Source of the DNA: Desulfacinum hydrothermale DSM 13146
GTDB taxonomy: Bacteria; Desulfobacterota; Syntrophobacteria; Syntrophobacterales; DSM-9756
Direction of reading: 5' to 3'
Length of the DNA: 64,000 nucleotides
Assembly: GCF_900176285.1 (NCBI RefSeq)
Contig: NZ_FWXF01000004.1
Location: forward strand, 162,106 to 226,105
The translations under genes and the position numbers were made by a program. A model generated the notes under the pieces. The model worked only from the letters and a program-made list of their open reading frames with translations, had not been told where the DNA came from and ran no database searches. Below are positions 43,023 to 52,935 of the stretch, piece after piece; position 1 is the first letter of the stretch, and every line of letters begins with the position of its first letter.

Positions 43023-43760
43023 TTATCGGGTGCGCTGTCCGCCGTTTTTCACGGCCGTGAGAAAGTAGGTGATCCCTCCGGTGAGTCGTTGCACCCTGGA
43101 GGAGTGGAACCCTGCATCCCCGGCCCGGGCGCTCAGCTCCTCCGGTGTGACGAAGGCTCCCACCGAGGCCGGAAGATACGCATAGGCTTCCGGATCCCGG
43201 GATACGGCCCCGCCCAAGCGAGGTAGGATCTTTTCGAAATAGAAAAGATAGAGCCTTTTCAAAAGGGCGGAGGACGGCAGCGTGAATTCCAGGACCAGAA
43301 GGAGTCCCCCCGGCCGGAGCACACGGTGAAATTCCTTCAGGGCCGCCCCCATGTGGGGAACGTTTCGGATGCCGTAGGCGATCATGACGGCGTGGAAGGT
43401 CTCCGCCGGGAAGGGCAATTCCAGGGCGTCGCCCTGGAGCAGTGGGTAGCGGGAGGCGCTCCATCCTTTCCTGTCCCGTTTGGCCTGGGCGATTTGGAGC
43501 ATGTTGAAAGCCAGGTCCAACCCCACCACGTGAGCGTCCCCCTGGGCCTGAAGAGCAGCCAAGGCCAGGTCTCCGGTCCCCGTGGCCACGTCCAGAATCA
43601 CGCTCCCGGGCGGCAGGGCCAGGGCCCGCACGGCTTTCCGGCGCCACCACAGGTCCAGACCGGCGGAGAGAAAGTGGTTGAGAAAGTCATAGGTGGCGGC
43701 GATGCGGTCGAACATGGAACCGATGCGCTGCTGGGTCTTTTCCAGGGAAACCGGTTGCAC
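43023..43760 (-). CDS. ubiE: Demethylmenaquinone methyltransferase UbiE/MenG
   Basis: A 245-residue SAM methyltransferase with the UbiE opening VQPVSLEKTQQRIGSMFDRIAATYDFLNHFLS, motif I VILDVATGTGDLA, ALELPFPAETFHAV and the GIRNV motif. It adds the last methyl group to (demethyl)menaquinone. A GTG at 43760 behind AAGGAG is chosen; earlier in-frame GTG and TTG codons overlap mqnP. The 13 bp spacing from mqnP implies co-transcription. Confidence 0.93.
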   Translation of the reverse strand: MQPVSLEKTQQRIGSMFDRIAATYDFLNHFLSAGLDLWWRRKAVRALALPPGSVILDVATGTGDLALAALQAQGDAHVVGLDLAFNMLQIAQAKRDRKGWSASRYPLLQGDALELPFPAETFHAVMIAYGIRNVPHMGAALKEFHRVLRPGGLLLVLEFTLPSSALLKRLYLFYFEKILPRLGGAVSRDPEAYAYLPASVGAFVTPEELSARAGDAGFHSSRVQRLTGGITYFLTAVKNGGQRTR

Positions 43761-43773
43761 GCGGGCCACTCCT

Positions 43774-44634
43774 TTAGGAAAGGCGAAGGTCGAGCCAGAC
43801 GGCCACAAAAAGAAGGACGCTCACCACGCTGTTCACATGGAAAAAGGCCACGGGGATGGCCTCCAGGCGGTCCGGGCGGACCATGCGGTGCTCCACCAAG
43901 AGCAGGCCCGAGATGAGGGCGAGCAGCGCGAAGAAAAGGCCTCCCAGGTGGAAGGCCAACCCCATGGCGGCCAAAGCCAGCACGGTGAGCACGTGGAGGG
44001 CCGATGAAAAGGCCAGAGCCCGTGTCAGGCCCCAACGCGACGGCAGGCTGTGCAGGCCCGCCGAGGTGTCGAAATCCACGTCCTGGCAGGCGTAAAGGAT
44101 GTCGAAGCCGGCGATGTAGGTCATGAGTGCGGCGGAAAGGAGCAGGATGCGCCCGTCCAGGGATCCTGTGACGGCGATCCAGGCACCCACCGGCGCCAGC
44201 CCGATGGCGAATCCCAGCACCAGATGGGAGCCAGCCGTGAAACGCTTGGTGTAGGAGTAGAAAAAGAGAACCATCAGGCACGGCAGGGAGAGCTTCAGAC
44301 ACAGGTCCCCCAGCATGGCGGCGCTCAGCACAAAGAGCGCGGAAGACAAAAGGACCAGCAGCCCCATGGCCCGAACAGAGATCTCCCCCGTCACCGAGGG
44401 GCGGGAGGCCGTGCGGGGATTCAGTGCGTCAAAGCGTCGGTCCACCAGGCGGTTGAAGCCCATGGCCGCCGAGCGGGCGCCGGCCATGGCCAGAATGATC
44501 CACAGGAGGGTTCTGGCCGTGAGCGGAGTCTGGCGGTGGGCCAGTAGGGCCGCCGACAGCGCGAAAGGGAGCGCAAAGATGGTGTGGCTGAACTTAATGA
44601 GTCGTCCGTAGGTATGAAGGGATCGGATCCACAT
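43774..44634 (-). CDS. mqnP: UbiA-family prenyltransferase (MqnP-like)
   Basis: A 286-residue membrane protein with about eight helices. Two Asp-rich motifs bind the prenyl diphosphate: GFNRLVDRRFDALNPRT and DILYACQDVDFDT. Its place beside ubiE and mqnL points to prenylation in the futalosine menaquinone route. ATG 44634, behind GCGAGGAATTTGGG, is preferred; an upstream ATG at 44679 adds 15 residues with a poor site. It is divergent from rlmD. Confidence 0.88.
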   Translation of the reverse strand: MWIRSLHTYGRLIKFSHTIFALPFALSAALLAHRQTPLTARTLLWIILAMAGARSAAMGFNRLVDRRFDALNPRTASRPSVTGEISVRAMGLLVLLSSALFVLSAAMLGDLCLKLSLPCLMVLFFYSYTKRFTAGSHLVLGFAIGLAPVGAWIAVTGSLDGRILLLSAALMTYIAGFDILYACQDVDFDTSAGLHSLPSRWGLTRALAFSSALHVLTVLALAAMGLAFHLGGLFFALLALISGLLLVEHRMVRPDRLEAIPVAFFHVNSVVSVLLFVAVWLDLRLS

Positions 44635-44753
44635 CCCAAATTCCTCGCGTGGGTCAATACGGGCAAAGGCGCTGGTCATCCAAGCCCGTATCTATTAGCA
44701 TAGGAAGCCGCACAATCAACAGGGATTTCAATGGATCTGGAAGGAAGCATTTC

Positions 44754-46184
44754 ATGGCGACATTACGGAAGGGAACGGAACTGGACTGTTCCGTGGATAA
44801 GCTGGCCTTCGGGGGGCGGGCCGTGGCCCGGGTGGACGGCTTTGTGGTCTTCCTGGATCGGGCCCTGCCGGGTCAGAAGGTCCGGGCGCGGGTTGTCAAG
44901 AAGCGAAAGAATTACGCGGAAGCGGTGGTCCTGGAGGTGCTGGAAGCCTCACCCCATCAGGTGGAGCCCCTGTGCACCCATTTTGGGGTGTGCGGCGGGT
45001 GCCGGTGGCAGGATTTGGACTATGGGGAGCAACTGGCCTGGAAGCGGCGCCACGTGCAAGAGTGCCTGGAGCACCTGGGAGACGTGCTGGAAGCGCCGGT
45101 GGGGGAGGTGGTCCCGTCGCCCCGCACCGAATGTTACCGGAATAAGATGGAGTTTACCTTTTCCGGGTATCGCTGGCTTTCCCCGGAAGAGATTGCCCGC
45201 AAGGACGAGACCTTCGACCGCTCCTTCGCCTTGGGGTTGCACGTTCGAGGCCATTTCGACCGTGTCTTCGACATCGGGGACTGCCGGCTGCAATCTCCGG
45301 AAGCCATGGACATTGTGGCAGCAGTGCGGGACTTCGCCCGGGGAAGCGGGTTGCCGCCCTATTCCATCCGGGAGCACCGGGGGTGCTGGCGCTTCCTGGT
45401 GATCCGGGAAGGGAAGCGAACGGGCCAGCGCCTGGTGCACCTCATTACGGGCGATGTGCCCGGTGCCGAGGAAGCCGTGGATTCCCTGGGAGACTTCCTG
45501 CGGGAGACCTTCCCGCACATCACCACCTGCATCCATTCGGTCAACCGCACCCGCGCCCAGGTGGCCCAGGGCGATGATGAGCGGATTCTATGGGGCCCCG
45601 GGGTCATCGAGGAGCAGCTGGGAGATCTGCGGTTTCGCATCTCCGCCCAGTCCTTTTTCCAGACCAACCCCATGGCTGCGGAGCACCTGTACCAGACGGC
45701 CCTGGACTTCGCGGGCCTTGAGGGCTCGGAGACCGTGTGGGACCTCTATTGCGGCACGGGAAGCATCGCCCTTTTCGTGGCCCGACACGCCCGGAAGGTG
45801 GCGGGATTCGAAGTGGTGGAATCGGCCATTGAAGATGCCTATCGCAACGCGGCTCTGAACGACGTGGACAACTGCGTCTTTCGGGTGGGAGACCTGAAGG
45901 ACGTGATCCGTGATCCCGCTTTGCGCGGACCGGGGGTGGATCTGCCGGATGTGGTTATCACCGACCCGCCCCGGGCGGGCATGCACCCTCACGTGGTTCA
46001 GGCCCTGCTGGAGCTGGCCCCCCAAAGGATCGTGGCCGTCTCCTGCAATCCCGCCACATTGGCGCGGGACTTGGCCCTTCTTTTGCCCAAATACCGGGTA
46101 TGCCGGGTCCAGCCCTTCGACCTTTTCCCTCATACGCCCCACGTGGAATGCGTGGTCCAGCTGGATCGAAAGAGCAAAGCGTGA
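44754..46184 (+). CDS. rlmD: 23S rRNA (uracil-5-)-methyltransferase RlmD/RumA type
   Basis: A 476-residue protein. An N-terminal TRAM-like domain (VDKLAFGGRAVARVDGFVVFL) is followed by the [4Fe-4S] motif C-x5-CGGC (CTHFGVCGGC), the SAM fold with LYCGTGSIALF, the catalytic TDPPRAGM and the nucleophile in SCNPATLARDL. It methylates U in 23S rRNA (U1939 class). Among related enzymes the exact base cannot be fixed by reading. GGAAGGAAG precedes the ATG at 44754. Confidence 0.9.
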   Translation: MATLRKGTELDCSVDKLAFGGRAVARVDGFVVFLDRALPGQKVRARVVKKRKNYAEAVVLEVLEASPHQVEPLCTHFGVCGGCRWQDLDYGEQLAWKRRHVQECLEHLGDVLEAPVGEVVPSPRTECYRNKMEFTFSGYRWLSPEEIARKDETFDRSFALGLHVRGHFDRVFDIGDCRLQSPEAMDIVAAVRDFARGSGLPPYSIREHRGCWRFLVIREGKRTGQRLVHLITGDVPGAEEAVDSLGDFLRETFPHITTCIHSVNRTRAQVAQGDDERILWGPGVIEEQLGDLRFRISAQSFFQTNPMAAEHLYQTALDFAGLEGSETVWDLYCGTGSIALFVARHARKVAGFEVVESAIEDAYRNAALNDVDNCVFRVGDLKDVIRDPALRGPGVDLPDVVITDPPRAGMHPHVVQALLELAPQRIVAVSCNPATLARDLALLLPKYRVCRVQPFDLFPHTPHVECVVQLDRKSKA

Positions 46185-46299
46185 CACCTTCCAACGGTCG
46201 TCGTGCCGCGTAGGGCGAAGGGAAGGGACGGTTGGCGGAGTGGACTGAAAAGGCTCGATCCGCCCACATTCTTTACGGGTTTCGAAGCACGGATGAGTC

Positions 46300-48576
46300 A
46301 TGGCGAAGCAAACGAAAAAGAAGAGGAGGCCCCGGAGGCCCCGGGGCCGCTGGGTGCTCCAAGCGACGGCGCTCCTGGTCCTTCTGGTCCTGATCATGGG
46401 CGTGGTGGGCTTTATCTACCTGTCTGCCGAAATGGAAAAGCGCTTTTCCGGTAGGCTTTGGAGCGTCCCGGCCACGGTGCTCAGCGATTCGGTGGTCATC
46501 TATCCGGGCCAGGATCTGACCATTTCGGCCGTGGAAGACATGCTGACGGCCCGGGGATACCGTCCCGCCGTGGGCGGTCGGCTTCGGCCGGGAGAATACA
46601 AAAGATCGCGGCGGGCTCTGAGGATCTTCTTTCGAGCCTTCGCCTATCCAGGAAAAGATCTTCCGGCACGGGAGGTTGGGATTCGATTCCAGGGGGGGCG
46701 CATCCAGGAGATTCGCACCGGAAGCCGGCCCGTTCCTTACCTGGAAGTGGAACCCGTGGTGTTGGCGCGGCTTTTCGGCAAAGAGCGGGAAAGCCGACAC
46801 CTGATCAGCATCAAAACGACGCCGGAGAACCTGATCCATGCGGTGATCGCCATCGAGGACCATCGCTTCTTCCAGCATCGGGGCATCGACTGGCGAGGTA
46901 TCCTGCGGGCGTTGTGGGTGGACCTGCGGGCCGGGCGCGTGGTCCAGGGCGGCTCCACGCTCACCCAGCAGCTGGTGAAAAACTACTTCCTCCGCCCCGA
47001 ACGGACCCTCAAACGAAAGCTTTTGGAAGCGGCCATGGCACTGGTGCTGGAGGCCCGTTATTCCAAAGAGCAAATCCTGGAGATGTACCTGAATGAAATC
47101 TACATGGGCCAACAGGGCAGCGTGGCCATCCACGGAATGGGACAGGCCGCCTTCACCTACTTCGGCCGGAACGTGGAGGATCTCACCCTGGCCGAGGCGG
47201 CGGCGCTGGCCGGGATGATCAAGGCGCCCAACCGTTATTCTCCCACTCGGCATCCCGATGCGTGCCGGGAACGGCGAAACGTGGTGCTGGCGCGCATGCG
47301 GGAATTGGGCCTGATCGACGCGGCGGCCTATGAATCGGCCCTTTCCCAACCGCTGCGCACCGTCTCCCGGGCCTTGTCCGGAAAGACCTTGGGCTACTAT
47401 GTGGATTATGTGAACAGGCAGCTGGAAGAACTCTATTCGGAGGAGACCCTGTCGTCCGAGGGGCTGGTGATTTACACCAGCTACCGGCCGGAAATCGCTC
47501 TGGAAGCCGAAAGGGCGGTGCGGGAAGGATTGGCGGCCCTGGAAAAGAAACGGCCGGCCTTGTCGGCCTCGGATCCTGCCAAGGCGCTCCAGGCGGCGCT
47601 GGTGGTCGTGCAGCCCAAAACGGGCGCCCTGGTGGCTCTGGTGGGGGGACGGGACTTTGCGCTCAGTCCCTACAACCGGGCCGTGCGGGCCCACCGGCAG
47701 CCGGGTTCGGCCTTCAAGCCCTTCGTCTACCTCACGGCCCTGGACCAGGTGACCCCGGTGAGCTGGATCGAGGATATGCCCACGGCCTACCGGGTGGATG
47801 GAAAAGCCTGGGTTCCCCGAAACTATGACGGACGCTATCGGGGGGCCGTCATGGTGCGCGAGGCCCTGGCCCACTCTCTCAATGCCGCCACGGTGCACCT
47901 GGCCGTTCAGGTGGGACTGTCGAAAATCGTGGAAACGGCCCGCCGCCTGGGCCTTCAGTCGCCGCTCAAACCCTATCCCTCTCTGGCGTTGGGAGCGTTC
48001 GAGGTAACCCCGCTGGAGCTGGCGGGGGCTTACGCAGCGTTGGCCAACGAAGGCCAGCGGCCCCATCTGGTGACCATCAAGAAGGTGGTGACGCCGCAGG
48101 GGGCGGTCTTGGAGCGACGCCACATGTCACTCAAAACGGTGACCACGCCCGCCAAGGCCTTTTTGATAACCCGGATGTTGCAACGGGTGGTCCGGGAAGG
48201 CACCGCGCGAAGGCTGGCATCCTACGGTGTGGATTTTCCGTGCGCCGGCAAGACGGGGACCACCAGCGACTATCGGGACGCCTGGTTCGTGGGCTACACC
48301 AGCGATCTGCTGGCTCTCGTGTGGGTGGGGTTCGATGACAACCGTCCCACCCGACTGACCGGGTCCAGCGGAGCCCTGCCCCTGTGGGCCCGGTTCATGA
48401 CCCGGATTCGGCCCTGGCTGCATCCCCAGGACTTTCCGGTTCCTCCTGGTGTGGTGGAACGAACGATTTGTCTGGACTCGGGGGACCTGGCCGTTCAGGG
48501 GTGTCCGAGAAAGGAAAGGGAATACTTCTTGGCCGAGAGGGTCCCCCAAAAACCGTGTACCCTGCATTGGAGGTGA
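46300..48576 (+). CDS. mrcB: Penicillin-binding protein 1B-type glycosyltransferase/transpeptidase
   Basis: A 758-residue class A PBP. A basic cytoplasmic N-terminus precedes one membrane helix (about residues 20-42), a UB2H-like region, the glycosyltransferase-51 domain with the catalytic Glu in AVIAIEDHRFFQHRGID and QGGSTLTQQLVKN, and the transpeptidase with SxxK (SAFK), SxN (SLN) and KTGTT. It makes and crosslinks peptidoglycan. ATG at 46300 gives the basic start. It is the first of three or four closely spaced genes (trmO after 3 bp). Confidence 0.96.
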   Translation: MAKQTKKKRRPRRPRGRWVLQATALLVLLVLIMGVVGFIYLSAEMEKRFSGRLWSVPATVLSDSVVIYPGQDLTISAVEDMLTARGYRPAVGGRLRPGEYKRSRRALRIFFRAFAYPGKDLPAREVGIRFQGGRIQEIRTGSRPVPYLEVEPVVLARLFGKERESRHLISIKTTPENLIHAVIAIEDHRFFQHRGIDWRGILRALWVDLRAGRVVQGGSTLTQQLVKNYFLRPERTLKRKLLEAAMALVLEARYSKEQILEMYLNEIYMGQQGSVAIHGMGQAAFTYFGRNVEDLTLAEAAALAGMIKAPNRYSPTRHPDACRERRNVVLARMRELGLIDAAAYESALSQPLRTVSRALSGKTLGYYVDYVNRQLEELYSEETLSSEGLVIYTSYRPEIALEAERAVREGLAALEKKRPALSASDPAKALQAALVVVQPKTGALVALVGGRDFALSPYNRAVRAHRQPGSAFKPFVYLTALDQVTPVSWIEDMPTAYRVDGKAWVPRNYDGRYRGAVMVREALAHSLNAATVHLAVQVGLSKIVETARRLGLQSPLKPYPSLALGAFEVTPLELAGAYAALANEGQRPHLVTIKKVVTPQGAVLERRHMSLKTVTTPAKAFLITRMLQRVVREGTARRLASYGVDFPCAGKTGTTSDYRDAWFVGYTSDLLALVWVGFDDNRPTRLTGSSGALPLWARFMTRIRPWLHPQDFPVPPGVVERTICLDSGDLAVQGCPRKEREYFLAERVPQKPCTLHWR

Positions 48577-48579
48577 TTC

Positions 48580-49068
48580 ATGGAGACCATCGTCTACCGT
48601 CCCATCGGCGTGATCCGTTCGCCCTTTGAAGATGCCAAGGGGGTTCCCATTCAGCCCAGCGGTGCCGCGGGCGTGGTGGGACGCGTGGAGGTGGCGGAAC
48701 CCTACGTGGAGGGATTGAAGGATGTGGAGGGCTTTTCCCATGTGATCCTCTTGTACCATTTCCACCTGAGTGCCCCTTGGAAGCCCCTGGTGGTGCCCTT
48801 TCTGGATACGGTGGAGCGAGGGGTTTTTTCCACCCGGGCTCCGGCGCGGCCCAATCCCATCGGTTTTTCCGTTGTGGAGCTGGTGGGCCGGGAGGGCGGT
48901 GTGTTGCACGTGCGGGGGGTGGACGTGGTGGATGGGACCCCGCTTCTGGATATCAAGCCGTACGTGCCCGCTTTCGACCGACCTTCCGAATGCCGCGCCG
49001 GCTGGCTGGAGGGGGCGGGAAAGCGCGTGGAGCGTGTGCGCTCCGATGATCGTTTCCTGAAGGAGTGA
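48580..49068 (+). CDS. trmO: tRNA N6-methyltransferase TrmO (TsaA family)
   Basis: A 162-residue single-domain protein with PIGVIRSPFEDAKGVPIQP, FSHVILLYHFH, FSTRAPARPNPIGFSVVELV and LLDIKPYVPAFD, the TsaA/TrmO signature. TrmO methylates the N6-threonylcarbamoyl adenosine of tRNA-Thr. TTGGAGGT precedes the ATG. It begins 3 bp after the PBP gene. Confidence 0.93.
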   Translation: METIVYRPIGVIRSPFEDAKGVPIQPSGAAGVVGRVEVAEPYVEGLKDVEGFSHVILLYHFHLSAPWKPLVVPFLDTVERGVFSTRAPARPNPIGFSVVELVGREGGVLHVRGVDVVDGTPLLDIKPYVPAFDRPSECRAGWLEGAGKRVERVRSDDRFLKE

Positions 49069-49073
49069 TCTTC

Positions 49074-49646
49074 ATGAACGGGACCTTTCGAAACATCGGG
49101 ACGGGTGTGGTGATGTGCGCGCTGGTGGCCGCCATGGCGGGGTGCGCCCCCAGAACGATGGTGTCGTTGCCGGGCCCCTGGACTCCCGCGCCCCGCAGGC
49201 CCGCCGTGGAGGCCCCTCGGGGGCCGGCAACGACGCCGGCTCAACGGGGGGAGATTCGCGAAGAAGACATCGAAGCACCCGAAACGGGAACGGCCGCCAA
49301 GCCGTCTGAACCAGCCGGGCCTCAGGTTGTGGCTTCGCTCCGACTGGTGGAGGAAGGGGACCGTGCCTTGGCCACGGGGGATGCGGAAGGTGCGCTGGCC
49401 CTCTATGAACAGGCGGTGCAGGTGGACGGCTACAACGGCCGAGCCTTCTTGGGTCTTGCCAAGGCGTGGCGGCTCAAGGGATTCGCTTCCCGGTCGCTGG
49501 AGTTTGCCCGGAAGGCTGAAATCCTCCTTCAGCACGATCCGGCCCGTCTCAAAGAAACCTACCTTCTGGAGGCCGATCTTTGCCGGCGGTTGGGAGATGC
49601 GGCCATGGAGGCGGCCTATCGGAGGAAGGCCCAAAGGCTTCCATGA
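49074..49646 (+). CDS. TPR-containing lipoprotein
   Basis: A 190-residue lipoprotein. The signal peptide ends in the lipobox AAMAGC (Cys 24), followed by a Pro/Ala-rich linker of about 60 residues and one or two TPR repeats (residues about 95-180: EEGDRALATGDAEGALALYEQAV). AAGGAG lies 9 bp before the ATG, overlapping the end of trmO. Function unknown; neighbours suggest cell-envelope work. Confidence 0.8.
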   Translation: MNGTFRNIGTGVVMCALVAAMAGCAPRTMVSLPGPWTPAPRRPAVEAPRGPATTPAQRGEIREEDIEAPETGTAAKPSEPAGPQVVASLRLVEEGDRALATGDAEGALALYEQAVQVDGYNGRAFLGLAKAWRLKGFASRSLEFARKAEILLQHDPARLKETYLLEADLCRRLGDAAMEAAYRRKAQRLP

Positions 49647-49776
49647 GAAACGGCCTGGCAAGGAACAGGCGGGGCGGGCACTGGTGCCGCCTCGCGGGTG
49701 CAAGGCTTCAGCATGCCGGGTCCATCCTCCATTTTGGCATGCGGATGCGGAATGCCCTCCCCCAAGAGGCTTTGCC

Positions 49777-50958
49777 ATGGAACGGAACGATTCGGCTGAG
49801 CAAGAGATTATGAAAGACGACCACGAGCACAAAGCACCTGGACACATGCGGGGAGGCTACCGGCCCTTCCTGTTGGTGCTGCTTTTCTTCTCCCTCTACC
49901 TGGTCTATTGCGTGCTCCAGCCGTTCCTGCACACCATTATCTTTTCTATCCTGCTGGCCAGCTTCTTTTCCCCGCTTCAGGAACGGGTGGTGAGATGGCT
50001 CCGGGGGCGAAAGAGCCTGGCCGCTTTGGTGGTGCTCTCTGTGATCGTGTTTGCCATCGCGCTACCCACCATCTTCTTTCTTTCCCAGTTGGTGAGCCAG
50101 GGCGTGGAGTCCGTGGGGCGTGTTACGGAATGGATCCGCCAGGGAAACCTTCAAAAAGTGGCGACCCATCCCACGGTGGTGACGGCCCTTTCCTGGATCA
50201 AAGAGCGCCTGTATTTCATCGACTTCTCCCATCTGGATATCGAGACCCATCTGCTGGCCGTGAGCAAGAACCTGGGTCAGTTTCTCATCAACCGGGGTGC
50301 GAGCCTTGTGGGCGATGCAGCGACCCTGGTGTCGCGCTTTTTCATCCTCATCTTCATCACCTTCTATTTACTCCGGGACGGGTCGGAGATGGTGACCAAG
50401 ATCAAGTATCTTTCCCCGCTTCGGGAGGAACAGGAAGATCGAATCCTGGAAAAGATCAAGGGAGTGACCCGTTCCTCCATCATGGGCAGTTTCCTCACGG
50501 CCCTGAGCCAGGGTCTGGTGGGAGGCGTGGGGCTCATGCTGGTGGGGATCCCGGGACTCTTCTGGGGATCGGTCATGGCCTTCACGTCCTTCATCCCCGT
50601 GGTGGGCACGGCCTTGGTGTGGGTGCCGGCGGTGGGGTACCTGCTCCTTTTGGGAAAGATCAAATCGGCCATCTTTCTGGCCGCCTGGTGTGCCGTGCTG
50701 GTGGGGTCCATCGACAACTTCCTGCGCCCCTTTTTCATGCGGGGCCAGGCGGAGATGTCCACCTTCTATATCTTCTTGGCCATTCTGGGTGGCGTGCAGT
50801 TCTTTGGTCTGGCCGGCATCATCTATGGGCCGCTCATACTCGGATTTGCCATGGTCATGCTCTACATCTACCAGATCGAATACCGGGAACTGCTGGAAGA
50901 ATCAACTGAGACGGTAGACGCCAAGGCTCAGGCGGAGGTCCGCTCCGCTCCGCGCTGA
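49777..50958 (+). CDS. AI-2E family transporter (PerM/YdiK type)
   Basis: A 393-residue protein with about eight membrane helices: two N-terminal hairpins, a periplasmic/cytosolic middle (about residues 115-190) and a C-terminal bundle with SFIPVVGTALVWVPA and GGVQFFGLAGIIYGPL, the signatures of the PF01594 family. Members include autoinducer-2 exporters, Na/H antiporters and permeases, so the substrate is unknown. Start ATG 49777 with AAGAGGC; the long upstream frame overlaps the TPR lipoprotein out of frame and is rejected. Confidence 0.9.
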   Translation: MERNDSAEQEIMKDDHEHKAPGHMRGGYRPFLLVLLFFSLYLVYCVLQPFLHTIIFSILLASFFSPLQERVVRWLRGRKSLAALVVLSVIVFAIALPTIFFLSQLVSQGVESVGRVTEWIRQGNLQKVATHPTVVTALSWIKERLYFIDFSHLDIETHLLAVSKNLGQFLINRGASLVGDAATLVSRFFILIFITFYLLRDGSEMVTKIKYLSPLREEQEDRILEKIKGVTRSSIMGSFLTALSQGLVGGVGLMLVGIPGLFWGSVMAFTSFIPVVGTALVWVPAVGYLLLLGKIKSAIFLAAWCAVLVGSIDNFLRPFFMRGQAEMSTFYIFLAILGGVQFFGLAGIIYGPLILGFAMVMLYIYQIEYRELLEESTETVDAKAQAEVRSAPR

Positions 50959-51094
50959 TTTTCTTGGCCAAGGACCCGATGGCAAGGCCGTTGGTCTCCC
51001 AGCGGGGCTCGAAAAGCCATGAACCTGTGGGATTGGACCGGTGCAGGGAATTCTTCCACGGTAAACCGGGCCGCAAGGCCCCAAGGAGAAGCAC

Positions 51095-52888
51095 ATGTAT
51101 CAGATCGAATACGACGGGGACCACATGGTGATCCGATGCCCCCGGCGGTTGGTGGGCGACACCTCGCTGTCCAGGTTTCTGGGAGACATCGTGCTGCAAA
51201 GCCTCATGGAAAACGCCCAGTCCGCCGAGACGGCCTCGCGGATGGCTCGGCAGAAGCGTCTGGATGAAATCCCCAAAGGCATTGCACTCCTTCGGAACCC
51301 GGATTTCAACAAGGGAACCGCCTTTACCGAAGAGGAAAAGGATGCGCTGGGCATCCGCGGTTTGGTTCCGCCCCGGGTGCACACCATCCAGGAGCAGATA
51401 CGTCGGGTTCTGGAAAACCTGCGGCGAAAACCCAACAACCTGGAAAAATACATCTTTTTGACAGGCCTTCAGGATCGGAACAAGACGCTCTTTTACCGGG
51501 TGTTGCTGGACAACATCGAAGAGCTCCTGCCCATCGTCTATACCCCCACCGTGGGGCAGGCCTGCCAGGAATACGGACACATCTTCCGGCGGCCCCGCGG
51601 AATCTACATCAGCCCCCACGACCGGGGCCGCGTCGTGAAGGTGCTCAGGAACTGGCCCCACAAGAACGTGCGCATCATTGTGGTCACCGATGGGGAACGG
51701 ATCCTGGGGCTGGGGGACCTGGGGGCGGACGGCATGGGCATACCCGTGGGCAAGCTGGCCCTCTACACGGCCTGCGCCGGCATTCACCATTCCCAGAGCC
51801 TGCCCGTTGCCCTGGACGTGGGAACGGACAACGAAGCTCTGCGCGATGACCCCCTCTACATCGGCGTGCGCCGGCCCCGTTTGCGGGGACCGGAATATGA
51901 CGCCCTGGTGGAAGAGTTCGTCATGGCGGTCCAGCACGTCTTTCCGGGGGCGCTCATCCAGTTCGAAGATTTCGCCAACCGAAACGCCTTCCGACTGCTA
52001 CAGCGCTATCGGAACCGGGTGTGCTGCTTCAACGACGACATTCAGGGAACCGCGGCCGTCGCCCTGGCGGGGCTCTACGGGGCTCTTCGTCTGACCGGGG
52101 GACGTTTGCAGGATCAAAGGATCCTTTTCATGGGGGCGGGCGAAGCCGGGCTGGGAGCGGGTGAATTGGTGGTCTCTGCCATGACGGCGGAGGGACTGGA
52201 TCCCCAGGAGGCCCGAAGCCGCTGCTGGTTCATGGATTCCAAGGGTCTCATCGTGCAAGCTCGGGACGATCTGAACGAACACAAGCGCGTCTTCGCGCAT
52301 CCGCACCCGTTCGTCGCCGACTTGGCCTCGGCGGTGGAAACGCTGCGGCCCACGGCCCTCATCGGTGTGTCGGGCGTGGCGGGGCTCTTCAACGAGGGCG
52401 TGTTGCGGACCATGGCACGGATCAATGATCGTCCCATCGTCTTCGCCCTGTCCAATCCCACCTCCAATGCCGAGTGCACGGCACGGGAAGCGTATGAGGC
52501 CACCGACGGGAGGGTGATTTTCGCCAGCGGCAGCCCCTTCGAGCCCTTCACCTATAAAGGGCGAACCGTCCGAACGGGGCAGGGAAACAACATCTACATC
52601 TTTCCGGGAGTGGGCCTGGGGGTGATTGCTTCCGGAGCGCGCCACGTGACGGATGAAATGTTCTTCGTGGCGGCAAAGTCTCTGGCCCAGATGGTACTCC
52701 CGGAAGACCTCCAGGAAGGCATGATCTTTCCCCGCCTGACACGGATCCGGGAGGTGTCTCTCAAGATCGCGCAGGCCGTGGCTTATGTGGCCTACCGCAG
52801 CGCTCTGGCCACCGTGGATCCGCCCGAAGACCTGGAGGCGTATATCCAGTCCCTGGCCTATGTGCCCGAGTATGAAAGCTACGTGTAG
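51095..52888 (+). CDS. NAD-dependent malic enzyme
   Basis: A 597-residue malic enzyme of the long (about 565-600 residue) bacterial type. It shows the conserved VYTPTVG, the catalytic Tyr and Lys region, the metal site FEDFA and FNDDIQGTAAVALAGL, and the NAD fold GAGEAGLGAGEL, then FALSNPTSNAECTAREAY. It oxidatively decarboxylates malate to pyruvate. GGAGAAGCAC precedes the ATG. It is convergent with leuA, which ends 48 bp away. Confidence 0.93.
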   Translation: MYQIEYDGDHMVIRCPRRLVGDTSLSRFLGDIVLQSLMENAQSAETASRMARQKRLDEIPKGIALLRNPDFNKGTAFTEEEKDALGIRGLVPPRVHTIQEQIRRVLENLRRKPNNLEKYIFLTGLQDRNKTLFYRVLLDNIEELLPIVYTPTVGQACQEYGHIFRRPRGIYISPHDRGRVVKVLRNWPHKNVRIIVVTDGERILGLGDLGADGMGIPVGKLALYTACAGIHHSQSLPVALDVGTDNEALRDDPLYIGVRRPRLRGPEYDALVEEFVMAVQHVFPGALIQFEDFANRNAFRLLQRYRNRVCCFNDDIQGTAAVALAGLYGALRLTGGRLQDQRILFMGAGEAGLGAGELVVSAMTAEGLDPQEARSRCWFMDSKGLIVQARDDLNEHKRVFAHPHPFVADLASAVETLRPTALIGVSGVAGLFNEGVLRTMARINDRPIVFALSNPTSNAECTAREAYEATDGRVIFASGSPFEPFTYKGRTVRTGQGNNIYIFPGVGLGVIASGARHVTDEMFFVAAKSLAQMVLPEDLQEGMIFPRLTRIREVSLKIAQAVAYVAYRSALATVDPPEDLEAYIQSLAYVPEYESYV

Positions 52889-52935
52889 GCGCCCGGGCAG
52901 GGGGCGGTCCCGCCGCCCCCTGCGCGCCGCTTCCA

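Noticed and set aside
46273..48123. A 616-residue minus-strand frame opposite PBP1B
   Set aside because: Shadow of a gene with intact GT51 and transpeptidase motifs.
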